A stretch of DNA of 64,000 bases from Bacillota bacterium (GCA_023391635.1 JAEWAQ010000072.1:7056-71055); one strand, 5' to 3'. Counted from the stretch's first letter, positions 17,472 through 26,694 are shown. Made by a program: numbers and translations. The notes: a model not told the origin generated them from the sequence alone.

Positions 17472-18814
17472 GCCGATCCCCCCGTTCGCTCTACGCCGAC
17501 CATTTTCCGATGATTCGACCCATCCCGCAAGCGATCGTCTCCATTCGGCGCCCTCGCTTGCTGCAATGACAGATAGCCATACCGAACGGCAATATAGAGC
17601 AAGGGATAGAACATGCGGGTATCGAATAAATACGTAATCCGGTAACTCTCCAAGAGCGAGAAGAACACCGCGGGATAAATGGCCAGCCACCCGACCTCGT
17701 ACTGCCGGACCCCTTTGTACGCCATGCCGATGAACCAGCCGTATACGATCGCGTACAGCACGTACATATAGCCGGAATCCGCGAAGATCTCGCCGAAGAA
17801 GCCCATGTTCGTGTAATCCGCCGCCGAATAGGGACTGCTCTTGATGTTGAGGTAGGCTTGCGTCGATTCGTTCAGGTGCAGCAAATCGCGGACCTGCGCG
17901 GCCGGAACGGCGTTCGTCAGCAGGTTGATCCAACCGTTGAACAGGAGCGCGGGAAATCCGACCGTGCGTCCCGACAAGTCCGGCATCGCCATGGAGTGAT
18001 TGACGCTGGAGCTGATGTAATCGAAAAACCGTCCGACCCCGTAGGCATAGGCGCCTTCCTGCGAAAATCCGTGCTGCGAATAATACTGGTAGCTGCGCAA
18101 ACTCTCCGCCGCTGAGAAGAATAAGACGAACGCCGCCATCGCCAAGACGATCCTGGGCAGCGTCACCTTGAGCCGTCCGAACAGGATCGCGATAATGACG
18201 ATCGGAATCGTCACTTCCAGCAGCGCGACGCGCTCGGAGAAGAACAGGCCGCGCAGCACTCCAGGATAGAGGATCAATGCCCACATCGCCCAATGTCCCG
18301 GCTTCCTCAGCCCGAAAACATATATGGCGTACAAAGAGGATGCGATCATGCCCAGCTGCGTCAGCGTGGTGACGCCCGAAATTCCCGTTACGTTCACAAG
18401 TTGGTGCTTGAAAGCCAGAAAATCGTGCCTTACCCACAGCATGTCGCGCAGCGGGCCGATCCCGCCTGCCCGCATGACGATCCGCACGATCCACAACAGT
18501 TGGGCGGAGCCGGCGATCAACGCCAGGACGAGCGCTTCCCTGCGCAGCGCGTCCCCGTTGCCGCAGCGCTGCCTGAAGCGTTCCAGCGGAGAGGCGTCCG
18601 GCTTCGCCAAACTCGACTTCTCGGTCAGAAAACAGCAACCGAAGATCAATAGATAGAAGAAGAAGTAATGGATGAACCCGTGAAGGGAGACATATTTCTC
18701 GTAAGCGAACATCGGCTTGTAGACAAACCAGATCAGCGTGCTACCCGTAGCGGCCAGAAACAACAGCAGTCTCGGGTTCAAGATCGTCCAATTCACGCCA
18801 ATCGTCACCGCCAT
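17468..18814 (-). CDS. Wzy-like O-antigen/EPS polymerase
   Basis: A 448-residue polytopic membrane protein with roughly ten to twelve hydrophobic spans and a large central loop containing the polar stretch SLRSYQYYSQHGFSQEGAYAYG. The overall pattern (long periplasm-side loop, little primary-sequence conservation) matches repeat-unit polymerases. Family recognition is from topology and cluster position more than motifs. Its start region overlaps the upstream glycosyltransferase by 74 bases; GTG 18796, with GGCGGTGA upstream, may be the true start. Confidence 0.8.
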   Translation of the reverse strand: MAVTIGVNWTILNPRLLLFLAATGSTLIWFVYKPMFAYEKYVSLHGFIHYFFFYLLIFGCCFLTEKSSLAKPDASPLERFRQRCGNGDALRREALVLALIAGSAQLLWIVRIVMRAGGIGPLRDMLWVRHDFLAFKHQLVNVTGISGVTTLTQLGMIASSLYAIYVFGLRKPGHWAMWALILYPGVLRGLFFSERVALLEVTIPIVIIAILFGRLKVTLPRIVLAMAAFVLFFSAAESLRSYQYYSQHGFSQEGAYAYGVGRFFDYISSSVNHSMAMPDLSGRTVGFPALLFNGWINLLTNAVPAAQVRDLLHLNESTQAYLNIKSSPYSAADYTNMGFFGEIFADSGYMYVLYAIVYGWFIGMAYKGVRQYEVGWLAIYPAVFFSLLESYRITYLFDTRMFYPLLYIAVRYGYLSLQQARAPNGDDRLRDGSNHRKMVGVERTGGSA

Positions 18815-19937
18815 TCAAGAAATAATTTACGATGAGTTCGTCCACGTGACGGCGAAACCGCTCGCGGAACGCAGCCGCCGAGTAATGCTCTGCCTGCGCG
18901 CTGCAATGCCGGTGCGAGATCCGCTGGCCTTGCCGCTCGAACTCCCGCACGGCCCGCACCAGCGAGCAAGCGGTCTGTTCGTCGAAGAAGACGCCGGTCG
19001 GATTCGCCCGCTCCAACCCGCGCACGGTCTCGAGCACGCCGCCTTTGCCGTAGGCGATCACCGGCGTTCCACAAGCCTGCGCTTCCACCGGGGCGATCCC
19101 GAAATCCTCCTCCGCCGCAAACACGAACGCCTTGGCCTTCTGCATGTACCCGAGCAGCACTTCGTCCGGCTGATAGCCGAGCAGCGTCACATTGCGCTCC
19201 GCTTTCGCCTTGATCCGGGCATAATCGGGGCCGTCGCCGATGACGACGAGCCGCTTGTCGGGCATGGAGCCGAACGCTTCCACGATGAGATCGACCCGCT
19301 TGTAGGGAACCATCCGGGAGGCGGTCAAGTAATAATCTTCCTTGCGCTCGCATAGCGAGAATCGCCCGACATCGACAGGGGGATGAATGACGGTCGACCG
19401 GCGGCGGTACACTTTCCAGATGCGCCGGGCGATATATCGGGAATTCGCCACCATGTCATCGACACCGCTCGCCGTCCGCACGTCCCATAGCCGCATGCGG
19501 TGCAGCGTCCACTTGGCCGCCACGCCCATAAGCCCCCGGTGCAGGCCATTGCCGCGCAAATATTGGTGCTGCATATCCCAGGCGTAGCGGATCGGCGTAT
19601 GCACATAGGAGATATGGAGCTGGTCCGGGCCGGTAATGACTCCTTTGGCGACCGCATGCGAGCTGGAGATGACCAGATCGTAGCCGGACAAATCAAATTG
19701 CTCGACGGCAAGCGGCATAAGGCCGAGATACTGCCGGTATCGCGTCCGGGCGAAAGGCAGCTTCTGGATAAAGGAGGTACGAACCGGCTTGCCGCGGATG
19801 AAGTGCCGCCGATCCTCGGGCAGGAAATCGACGAGGCTGAACAGGTCCGCCTCCGGATACAGGGCGATCAACTGCTCCAGCACCTTCTCCGCCCCCGCGT
19901 AGACAACGAGCCAGTCGTGGACGATCGCCACTTTCAC
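18741..19937 (-). CDS. Glycosyltransferase family 4
   Basis: About 398 residues, GT-B fold. The N-terminus is VKVAIVHDWLVVYAGAEKVLEQL; the C-terminal domain has SRMVPYKRVDLIVEAF, VVIGDGPD, LLGYQPDEVLLGYMQKAKAFVFAAEEDFGIAPVEAQACGTPVIAYGKGG, the EDFG-x-x-P-x-E donor-binding signature of GT4. GTG 19937 was chosen because its GTGA overlaps the stop of the upstream gene and AGGAGG lies upstream; longer readings in this frame are antisense-like extensions into the neighbour. It probably adds a mannose or fucose-like residue. Confidence 0.92.
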   Translation of the reverse strand: MKVAIVHDWLVVYAGAEKVLEQLIALYPEADLFSLVDFLPEDRRHFIRGKPVRTSFIQKLPFARTRYRQYLGLMPLAVEQFDLSGYDLVISSSHAVAKGVITGPDQLHISYVHTPIRYAWDMQHQYLRGNGLHRGLMGVAAKWTLHRMRLWDVRTASGVDDMVANSRYIARRIWKVYRRRSTVIHPPVDVGRFSLCERKEDYYLTASRMVPYKRVDLIVEAFGSMPDKRLVVIGDGPDYARIKAKAERNVTLLGYQPDEVLLGYMQKAKAFVFAAEEDFGIAPVEAQACGTPVIAYGKGGVLETVRGLERANPTGVFFDEQTACSLVRAVREFERQGQRISHRHCSAQAEHYSAAAFRERFRRHVDELIVNYFLNGGDDWRELDDLEPETAVVSGRYG

Positions 19938-21040
19938 GATTGCACCGCCTCCTTCACCACGTCCAAGGTCTGTCTGGCGCACAATTCCCAGCTGTATTGC
20001 GCCGCCTGGCGCCTCCCGCTGTCGCCGAGCCGCTCGCGGGTGCCGGTTTCCCGCATCATCCGGTCGATCTGCCGGGCAATATCGTCGGGACGATGCGGGT
20101 CGCAATACAGCGCCGCATCCCGGCACACCTCCGGCAGCGATGCCGCGGTGGAGACAATGACCGGCGTGCCGCATGACATCGCCTCCAGCGGCGGCAGGCC
20201 GAAGCCTTCGTACAGAGACGGATACACGAAGCAGGAAGCTCCCTCGTACAAAGCTTTCAATTGTTCGTCGGATACGTACCCCGCCAGCTTGACGCGGTCC
20301 GATCGGGGCAGCTCCGACCGCCCGAATACCCGAGCGTTGGAAGCTCCCGCGATGACGATCTCGTAATCCGCATCCCGCAGCCGTTCGAATGCGCGGGCAA
20401 GATTCGCGAAGTTCTTGCTCGGATTGTGGCTGCTGACCGCCAGCACATAGCGCCCAGGCGCGATGCCGAGTTGGCCGTAGATCGACGCATCCGGCTTGAC
20501 GCCTTGCATATGCTCGCTGCCGAGCGGCACGACCCGAATCTTGCCTGCGGGAATGCGGCAGTGCTTCACCAGTTCGGACTTGGAAAATTCCGAAGCGGTC
20601 ACGATGACGCCGGCCATGACGCCGAGCCCTCGCTGGATGACCTTATAGGCGTTGCGGAACGCGAAGGAGAAAGAGGCCGGATAGGCGAACACGGCTGAAT
20701 CGTGAATCGTCGCCACCTGCCTTCGCTTGAGCAGCGGCCCCGTGTTGCACAGATTGACGAGCCAGCCATCGCGGGCATGCCACGGAAGAACGAGCTGCTC
20801 CCACAGATGCCCGCTTGACCAGCCGTCCACACTCGTCTGTCTGACCTCAATTTGCGAAAGCCGCAAATCGTGCAGGGCCCCCGGCGGCACGAGCAGCTTG
20901 ACGTCGTGCCGCGCTTCGCCGCCTGCCGCTTCCCGTTCCGCCTCCAGCAGAACGTCCCATTGCTTGACCAGCTCGATCGCATAGCGCTGAACGCCCGTGA
21001 CCGCTTGCGTCAAAAACCGGCCATTCACATAAATGTTCAT
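19934..21040 (-). CDS. Glycosyltransferase family 4
   Basis: A 368-residue GT4. MNIYVNGRFLTQAVTGVQRYAIEL is the usual start of WbnK/mannosyltransferase-like proteins; LAVSSHNPSKNFANLARAF and YVSDEQLKALYEGASCFVYPSLYEGFGLPPLEAMSCGTPVI carry the E-x7-E donor motif (EGFGLPPLE). ATG 21040 overlaps the stop of the upstream GT2 as ATGA. The gene is one of a run of five transferases that are all overlapping, indicating a tight operon. Confidence 0.93.
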   Translation of the reverse strand: MNIYVNGRFLTQAVTGVQRYAIELVKQWDVLLEAEREAAGGEARHDVKLLVPPGALHDLRLSQIEVRQTSVDGWSSGHLWEQLVLPWHARDGWLVNLCNTGPLLKRRQVATIHDSAVFAYPASFSFAFRNAYKVIQRGLGVMAGVIVTASEFSKSELVKHCRIPAGKIRVVPLGSEHMQGVKPDASIYGQLGIAPGRYVLAVSSHNPSKNFANLARAFERLRDADYEIVIAGASNARVFGRSELPRSDRVKLAGYVSDEQLKALYEGASCFVYPSLYEGFGLPPLEAMSCGTPVIVSTAASLPEVCRDAALYCDPHRPDDIARQIDRMMRETGTRERLGDSGRRQAAQYSWELCARQTLDVVKEAVQS

Positions 21041-21867
21041 AGCATGCCTCGCAATCTGCCGCGGAAGGAATTCCAGTAATACATCGATTTCGGAATTTGC
21101 AGCGAAGTACCGAACAGCATCGTGCCGAGGAATGGCCGCAGCAGCGCCTTCGCCTTGAACCCGAACGGATAGCGGTGCTTGGTGACGACTCGGCCGAATC
21201 CGCATCCATAGCGATATGCCCGGCGAATGATCTGCGGCGTGAAGGAAGCCAGCGGATTCGGATGCCTGACCGTAAAGCCGGGGTCGTAGTAGACGGCGAA
21301 TCGCTGCAAGGCGCGCAGCAGATAATCCGTCTCTTCCCCGGAATGATAGATCGTCTTGGCTCCGACGCCGATATCCTCATCGAATTCGCCGATCGCTTCC
21401 GCTGCTTCTCTTCGCACGAAGATGGTGAACGATACTGCACGGCTCCATACGTTAAGCTTATCGACGAGGCCCGCCTCTGCGTCGAATTTGCCGACTGCGT
21501 CATGGCCCGCCGCATCGATCGAACGGCCGGTGATAATCGCCAGAGCCGGGTTGCGGACGAACATCCCGGCAGCTTTGCCAAGCAAGTCGGGATCGTACCA
21601 GCAGTCGTCGTCGGGAAACGAGACGATGTCTCCGCTCACGTGACGGAGGCCGATGTTGCGTGCTTTGGACAAGCCGCGGGCAGAGCGGAGACGGCGAACC
21701 GCGAACCTCTCCTTGTACGTGTCGATGAGCGGCGCCAAACGGTCGTCGACGTTCTGGTCAATGACGAGCAGCTCGAAATTCCGGTACGTTTGCCCATCCA
21801 GCTTTTCCATGAAATGCGCCACCTCGGCATGTCGGTCAACCGTGGCCAGGATTAGAGACACTTTCAC
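21037..21867 (-). CDS. Glycosyltransferase family 2
   Basis: A 276-residue GT-A transferase: VSLILATVDRHAEVAHFMEKL, then LLVIDQNVDD, GLSKARNIGL and the metal-binding FPDDDCWYDP. The GTG start at 21867 follows GGAGGAG. It overlaps the upstream GT2 by 32 bases. The C-terminal region is basic and aromatic, suggesting membrane association. The sugar transferred is not known. Confidence 0.92.
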   Translation of the reverse strand: MKVSLILATVDRHAEVAHFMEKLDGQTYRNFELLVIDQNVDDRLAPLIDTYKERFAVRRLRSARGLSKARNIGLRHVSGDIVSFPDDDCWYDPDLLGKAAGMFVRNPALAIITGRSIDAAGHDAVGKFDAEAGLVDKLNVWSRAVSFTIFVRREAAEAIGEFDEDIGVGAKTIYHSGEETDYLLRALQRFAVYYDPGFTVRHPNPLASFTPQIIRRAYRYGCGFGRVVTKHRYPFGFKAKALLRPFLGTMLFGTSLQIPKSMYYWNSFRGRLRGML

Positions 21868-22858
21868 GGGTCAGTCTCCTCCAATCATCCGCGAGAACGA
21901 AACGAATCGCTTTCCAATAAGAAGCCGATCGATGGCGCCAACGCTTGCACGCCCACGCTCTGGCGAGCAAGCCGAGCGATGTCCACAAGTGGGCGGCGTG
22001 GCGGGCGATTCCCGCTTGCTTCAACTTCAGGAGATGGTGATGGTTCACGATCTCCGTATAGGCAACCAGCGCGTCCCGGTCCCGGGAAGCCGGGGAGTGC
22101 CGATGGTCAACCTGCAGCGCGGGATCGATCCACAGTTCCCCGCTGCGCATCGCCCGGTCGGACAGATACAGATCCTCGCCCACGCTGTAGCCTTGCAGCC
22201 ATTCCGCCGGGCTCAGCCCGGCCAGCGCGAGCTTGCGGAACGACATGTTGCAGCCCAGCAGGTATTCGGTCCGGAACGGCCGGCGCATGGCGCCCCACCT
22301 CGTCATGGATCCTCCGTAGCTGCTCGGCGACAATTTCCCGGGCTCGCGAGAGTCATAGAGAAAGAAGCGGGTGAATAAGTCCCATCGCCAATTGCTCCTG
22401 AGATTGCGATCGATGCCGCCAACTCCCGCCGCTTGCGGGCGCCGCTCGTACCAAGCGGCAAGCCGCCTGAGATAGCCGGGTGTCAGTTCGGCGTCGTCAT
22501 CTAGAAACAGGATGACGCCATGCGTCGCCTTCTCCACCGCTGTCATGCGGGAGCGCAGCAGGCCGGGCAGCTGCTTCCGGTAGTAGGCGAATGCAATACT
22601 GGCACTGTCTCTTCCCTCCGCTTCGCTGTCGCATGGATCGTCGCTTTCGTCTCCGCTCCCGCTATCGCGGGAGCAGCCGTTCGCCAGCAGCCGTTCGAGC
22701 CGCCTCACGGTCTCCGGGGGCAGTTCCCCATCGTCCACAATCATCACTTCAAGGGGAATGTCCGCCGCTTGCCGGGCGATCGCGGCGATGCAGCGCTCCA
22801 GGTCGTCAGGACGATTCCGCGTACAGATCGCCAGCGTCATTCCGGTCAAGCGCGGCAT
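21836..22858 (-). CDS. Glycosyltransferase family 2
   Basis: A 340-residue GT-A transferase with LAICTRNRPDDLERCIAAIA, VMIVDDGE and LFLDDDAELTPGYLRRL (DXD metal site), then a conserved GCNMSFRK segment typical of GT2. An acidic, Ser/Asp-rich insert (about residues 60-85) is unusual. The start has GGGAGG close upstream and overlaps the pyruvyl transferase by 53 bases. Confidence 0.92.
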   Translation of the reverse strand: MPRLTGMTLAICTRNRPDDLERCIAAIARQAADIPLEVMIVDDGELPPETVRRLERLLANGCSRDSGSGDESDDPCDSEAEGRDSASIAFAYYRKQLPGLLRSRMTAVEKATHGVILFLDDDAELTPGYLRRLAAWYERRPQAAGVGGIDRNLRSNWRWDLFTRFFLYDSREPGKLSPSSYGGSMTRWGAMRRPFRTEYLLGCNMSFRKLALAGLSPAEWLQGYSVGEDLYLSDRAMRSGELWIDPALQVDHRHSPASRDRDALVAYTEIVNHHHLLKLKQAGIARHAAHLWTSLGLLARAWACKRWRHRSASYWKAIRFVLADDWRRLTRESVSNPGHG

Positions 22859-23828
22859 GATGCCTCCCCTCCCTTGCCGCCAAATGCGTCCACTCCCGAT
22901 AGTAGCTCATGTTCTTGCCATAGCTGTTGTCGAGCAGCCGATTCGGGATGTTCATCAAGCAGGCGAGAAGATGGCCATGCAGCCGGGAAGTGACGACTTC
23001 ATCGCAATCGCTGTACAGCCGCAGTGCCTTGGTCATCCAGCGATCGGCCATCCGGTACCAGAGCGGCCTGAGCGGCAGCAAGTTGTACAAATGGCGATCC
23101 AGCCGAAATCCGATGACGAAGAGACGCAATGCCAGGAATTCGGCCTTTGTCAGCAGTTTCGGCCAATCGGTGTCGACATCGGTTGCGGTGTATCCGGGCG
23201 CCTTGGGACCTGCTTCCCCATCGGTGCGAAACAATCCGAGCGTCCGGCCGCTTCCGCCGCCCGCGCCCGGGCTGGCACCGCGGTGCTGCCGAATCGGATA
23301 CAATTGATGCGCCATGTCCGGAGACAGGTAAACGTTCGCAAGCTTCCCCCTCACCGTTTCATAGGAAGTCCGGTCTCTGACGAACAAGTGAAAATCCGAA
23401 TGCTCGCCGAGCCGCCGAAGGCTGCGTTCCTGCCGCGCGGCATCGGCGAAGTAGACGGTTTGCGGCAGTACGACGATCCGGTGATGCGGGTAGGCGCGTG
23501 CCGCTTGCTCCCTGAGCCGCTGATTGCCCGGATACAGGTCTCCGAAGTTGCCGCCTCCGTGGCAGACGATGATCCATTGCCGTGGCAGCCGCATACGGGT
23601 GCGGAATTGATGAATGCACAGCCGCTTGCGGACACGAATCCGATGCTCTCGGAAAAACAGTTCCGTCCCCTTCATAATCAGAAGGTCACCGATATTCTCG
23701 TGGACGGGATAGTCCAGGTACACGATCTGGGAATCCGGCGGAACGACCTCGAGAATCGGAAGCAGCATCCGCTTCAGCAGCTCCATCGGATCCGGGTGCG
23801 CCAGTTCCGGCAAATCCGGCATGGTCAT
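22806..23828 (-). CDS. Polysaccharide pyruvyl transferase family protein
   Basis: About 340 residues resembling EpsI/EpsO-like ketal pyruvate transferases, which move pyruvate from PEP onto a sugar hydroxyl pair and make the polymer acidic. Visible motifs are YPVHENIGDLLIMKGTELFF, the glycine-rich VCHGGGNFGDLYPGNQ, VLPQTVYF, LFVRDRTSYE, and a late SRLHGHLLACLMNIP, all conserved in the family. AAGGAGG lies before ATG 23828. It follows the tyrosine kinase by 13 bases. Confidence 0.9.
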   Translation of the reverse strand: MTMPDLPELAHPDPMELLKRMLLPILEVVPPDSQIVYLDYPVHENIGDLLIMKGTELFFREHRIRVRKRLCIHQFRTRMRLPRQWIIVCHGGGNFGDLYPGNQRLREQAARAYPHHRIVVLPQTVYFADAARQERSLRRLGEHSDFHLFVRDRTSYETVRGKLANVYLSPDMAHQLYPIRQHRGASPGAGGGSGRTLGLFRTDGEAGPKAPGYTATDVDTDWPKLLTKAEFLALRLFVIGFRLDRHLYNLLPLRPLWYRMADRWMTKALRLYSDCDEVVTSRLHGHLLACLMNIPNRLLDNSYGKNMSYYREWTHLAAREGRHHAALDRNDAGDLYAESS

Positions 23829-23841
23829 GGGGCATCCTCCT

Positions 23842-24525
23842 TTATCCGCGAGAAGTCACGTAGTGCCGATATGCCCTGGTCATTTTGCGTTCCGCTTTGT
23901 TCAGCACGCATCCGATAATGCGCACGTTCAACCTCTGCAGCAGCTTTTTCATTTCCAGAGCCTTGGCTTTGCGCGAAATGCCGGTGTGCAGCACCCACAA
24001 TACCCCGTCGCTCTTCCTGGACAGCGTTGCCGCATCCGCCAGCGCGAGCATGGCGGGCGAATCGATCAAGATCAAGTCGAATTGTTCCTTCGCCTGCGTC
24101 AACAGCGATTCCATCGCGGCCGTATCGAGCAGATCGTCGGTCAGCGATGGCGTCGGCCCCGCCGTCAGTACGGACAGCGTGGGAAGTCCTGCCGCCGGCT
24201 GAACCGCTTCGCCGAGCGTCGCGGTTTGGCGAAGCACGTTCGTCAATCCGCGCAGGTTGGACAGGGAGAATACGCGGTCGAGAGCCGGCTGCTTCGTGCA
24301 GCCGTCGATGAGCAGCACCTTCTTGCCGGTCTGGGCATAAGCAAGCGCCAGATTGGCCGCCACGGTCGTGCGACCTTCGGACGGCGCCGCCGAGATGACC
24401 GTCAGCACCTGCCAGGCGTCGTCTTGCGCTCCCATCATATTGCGAAGCGTCCGGAAAGCATCCGATGCCTGGGAATTCGGATCCAGATGCGTGATCATGC
24501 TGCGTTTAGCCGTTAATGTGGACAT
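23842..24525 (-). CDS. CpsD/EpsB-family tyrosine-kinase-like protein with altered Walker A
   Basis: A 227-residue MinD-fold protein, the usual length of the stand-alone cytoplasmic BY-kinase that partners Wzz. Residues 41-57 should hold the P-loop, but the usual G-K-S/T is G-R-T-T (Arg52). The Walker A' region, normally LLIDADLRKP, reads LLIDGCTKQP (71-80). Walker B (FDLILIDSPAML, 149-160) is intact. The C-terminus has only two tyrosines (219 and 222). The family sets chain length through autophosphorylation; the substitutions suggest weakened or lost ATP turnover. AGGAGG precedes ATG 24525, which overlaps Wzz by 20 bases. Confidence 0.85.
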   Translation of the reverse strand: MSTLTAKRSMITHLDPNSQASDAFRTLRNMMGAQDDAWQVLTVISAAPSEGRTTVAANLALAYAQTGKKVLLIDGCTKQPALDRVFSLSNLRGLTNVLRQTATLGEAVQPAAGLPTLSVLTAGPTPSLTDDLLDTAAMESLLTQAKEQFDLILIDSPAMLALADAATLSRKSDGVLWVLHTGISRKAKALEMKKLLQRLNVRIIGCVLNKAERKMTRAYRHYVTSRG

Positions 24526-25261
24526 GCCTTTCCTCCTGGGTTCTCGCGAACAGCGGCGCCGCGGCGGGCTTTGCGCTCTTCACGTCGGTTTTGCGAATTT
24601 CGGGAATGCCGGCGAGCACCGGTACGGCGAGCAACCGTTCGATCTGCTCGGCTTCCTTCAGCCTCGTATCGAAATATTCAAGCAGGAACGCGATGAACAC
24701 GGCAGCGAAAGAGGAAGCGGTGAAAGCGACGAGCAGCAGGAACGTAAGTCCCGTCTGCTCTGAAGCCGGCGGCAGCTGCGGATCGGAAGCAATGATGATC
24801 ATCGCGCTGTCCGTCCTCAAGATGTCGGGGGCCCTGGCGCGGAACACGCTCGTCACGGCATTGACGATATCGGATGCGCGCGCATAGGACCGGTCCTTCC
24901 AGACGACATCCATGATCTGGCTGCCGGACACCGAACTGACTTGCAGCGATTGCAGCAGTTCATCCGCCGTTACGTTCAGTTCGGGATGCGTGGCGGCGAC
25001 TTCCTGGAGAATGCCCGGCGTGCGGATCAATTGCTTATACGTGTTGACCAGCATCGCGCTAACCGTCGCATCGCCCGGGCTCATCTGCAGCAGCCCGTTC
25101 TCCATCGTCGCCTTGCCGACGATGATCTTGCCGTTCGCTTGATAGACCGGCTTGCTGACGATGGAACCGTAGTATCCGGCAGCCAGGCATGCCGCCATCA
25201 CCACAATCACGACCATGATCCAACGCTTGCGCACGATTTTCACGTAATCGGATAGTGTCAT
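24506..25261 (-). CDS. Wzz/YveK-family chain-length determinant
   Basis: A 251-residue polysaccharide co-polymerase with two membrane spans: one near residues 14-32 and one near the C-terminal end, followed by a basic/acidic cytoplasmic tail. A Pro-rich stretch before the second span (DPQLPPASEQTG) is the Wzz signature. The loop between spans is extracytoplasmic. ATG 25261 with AGGAGG was chosen over an extended reading. It partners the kinase-like protein just downstream and is the first gene of the wzz-led EPS transcript. Confidence 0.92.
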   Translation of the reverse strand: MTLSDYVKIVRKRWIMVVIVVMAACLAAGYYGSIVSKPVYQANGKIIVGKATMENGLLQMSPGDATVSAMLVNTYKQLIRTPGILQEVAATHPELNVTADELLQSLQVSSVSGSQIMDVVWKDRSYARASDIVNAVTSVFRARAPDILRTDSAMIIIASDPQLPPASEQTGLTFLLLVAFTASSFAAVFIAFLLEYFDTRLKEAEQIERLLAVPVLAGIPEIRKTDVKSAKPAAAPLFARTQEERHVHING

Positions 25262-25283
25262 AGGTACCTCCTGTTTTATGTGC

Positions 25284-25339
25284 GGTACAATTCGTATCAT
25301 AAGTATCTTTAATTTATGCTACATTTTGTATCATGTCAA
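25284..25339 (-). promoter_or_regulatory. wzz promoter with two 15-bp inverted-repeat operators
   Basis: On the minus strand, -35 TTGACA (25334-25339) and -10 TAAATT (25311-25316) are 17 bases apart. The spacer carries GATAC-AAAAT-GTAGC (25318-25332), two bases after the -35 box, as at galU. A second copy GATAC-GAATT-GTACC is at 25284-25298, with an additional half-site at 25303. The promoter would drive wzz through wzx. Confidence 0.85.
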
Positions 25340-25374
25340 GAATGATTTATTCCCTTTCTCTGTCCCATGCACAT

Positions 25375-26586
25375 TTACTCCGCCCTGGGGGAATATCGCC
25401 AGTCCGGACGCGGCTCCCCGAGCCGGCCGCAGAACGCCAGCAATTGCTCGGCTTTCGATCGCCAGGATTGCTGCCTCGCGGCATTCCGGATACGCTCTCG
25501 ATTCGGCGGCTGCCTGCCGGAACGCAGCTCCAGCAACTCGCCCGCGCGGGCGACGAACTCTTGCCGATCCCGGTAGAACACGAGGAAATCTTCTTTTCTT
25601 CGGAGCAGTTCCGGTGTTTCCCTGACGATCACTTGCAATCCCGCCGCCGCATACTCGTACAGCTTCATCGGACTTCGGCCGCGGTTGGCCGGGTGATCGG
25701 AGAACGGCAGCAAAGCGAGGTCGACATGCTTCAGGTAGGCGGGCAGGTCGGCGTACGATCGCCGGCCCAGCAGATGCACGTTGGGAAACGCGCCCAGCTT
25801 GCGGACGGCGGCATGATCGCAAGGACCGATGACGATCAGGCTAAGGTCCGGACGGCGTTCGGCGAGCAGTCGGAGCGCTTCGAGATCGAGACGTTCGTCG
25901 ACCGCTCCCATGTAGATCGCGCGCGGTCCCGGAATCGCTGTCAAATCGTGCGGTTCCGGCCCTCCTTGGGCGAAATGCTCGAATTCCACGCCGTTCTCGA
26001 GGATCATGGTCGGGATGCCTTGCCTGAAGCGCTGTACGCTGCGCAAAACGGATTCCGAGGTGGCGATCATACCATGGGCGCCAGCCATGATTTCCCGCTC
26101 CGCGAGCAGCACCGTCCGATCGCCGGACATTTCGGCATAATGGTCCGTCGGCCGGTAAACGACGACTTTCGCGTTTACGTGTTTTTCGATGCCCGCAAAA
26201 TAAGGCTGGTCGATCAGCAGCAAATCCACGTCGGAAAACCCGCGGTCCCGCAATAATTTCGATACGCTTGGAAACCGGATGGAGCGGACAAACCAGTTGG
26301 TGCCCGTTCTGCGGTAGATCCGACCGGCAATCGCCCAAGGGACGAGCGACATCGGGACGCCATGCAACATGTCCCCTGGCTGATCCCCCATGCTTCGCCA
26401 CTGTTCGAATCGTTCGCGGATCGGCAGTTTGCCTACCTTGAGCAAATGAGCTGGCGTCACCGACGTGCTCAAATGAAGCACCCGATGCCCCATGCCGGAC
26501 AGCTCCCGCGCCAGATGGTGGGAACCGACGACGAACGCCCCTCCGATGTAGGTATGGCTTGCGAACAGGATGTTCATCTTCTCCAC
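25375..26586 (-). CDS. Glycosyltransferase, TuaH-like
   Basis: About 403 residues. The N-terminus MNILFASHTYIGGAFVVGSHHLARELS and the middle VVYRPTDHYAEMSGD resemble TuaH-type and other GT-B transferases; IPGPRAIYMGAVDERLDLEAL and RSPMKLYEYAAAGLQVIV form the donor domain. Translation may start at GTG 26586 (GGAGG upstream) or ATG 26577. It has its own promoter with the shared operator and its stop lies 36 bases before the wzz -35 box. Its acceptor is not known. Confidence 0.87.
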   Translation of the reverse strand: MEKMNILFASHTYIGGAFVVGSHHLARELSGMGHRVLHLSTSVTPAHLLKVGKLPIRERFEQWRSMGDQPGDMLHGVPMSLVPWAIAGRIYRRTGTNWFVRSIRFPSVSKLLRDRGFSDVDLLLIDQPYFAGIEKHVNAKVVVYRPTDHYAEMSGDRTVLLAEREIMAGAHGMIATSESVLRSVQRFRQGIPTMILENGVEFEHFAQGGPEPHDLTAIPGPRAIYMGAVDERLDLEALRLLAERRPDLSLIVIGPCDHAAVRKLGAFPNVHLLGRRSYADLPAYLKHVDLALLPFSDHPANRGRSPMKLYEYAAAGLQVIVRETPELLRRKEDFLVFYRDRQEFVARAGELLELRSGRQPPNRERIRNAARQQSWRSKAEQLLAFCGRLGEPRPDWRYSPRAE

Positions 26587-26604
26587 GCGGAAGTCGCCTC
26601 CGTC

Positions 26605-26649
26605 GTTACATAATGTAATCAGTTTATGCTACAATTTGTAACATGTCAA
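26605..26649 (-). promoter_or_regulatory. Promoter of the TuaH-like gene with two operator-like repeats
   Basis: -35 TTGACA (26644-26649) and -10 TAAACT (26621-26626), 17-base spacer, minus strand. The spacer holds GTTAC-AAATT-GTAGC (26628-26642); a second repeat, ATTAC-ATTAT-GTAAC, lies at 26605-26619. Half-sites are slightly weaker than at galU, but the geometry relative to the -35 box is identical. Confidence 0.8.
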
Positions 26650-26673
26650 GAGAAAGCCCCCCGCAACGGCAAA

Positions 26674-26694
26674 GTCCGCTCACGAGGAGCGGAC
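26674..26694 (-). terminator. Probable terminator of the ABC-2 exporter operon
   Basis: A perfect 8-bp stem GTCCGCTC/GAGCGGAC with a 5-base loop, followed on the minus strand by TTTGCC. It lies 28 bases past the permease stop and just upstream of the TuaH-like promoter, insulating the two transcripts. The T-run is short. Confidence 0.65.

Noticed and set aside
17472..18638. N-terminal extension of the PP-loop gene to 824 residues
   Set aside because: The extension lies in another frame over the Wzy gene and has no similarity pattern; GTG 17471, coupled to the Wzy stop, is the better start.
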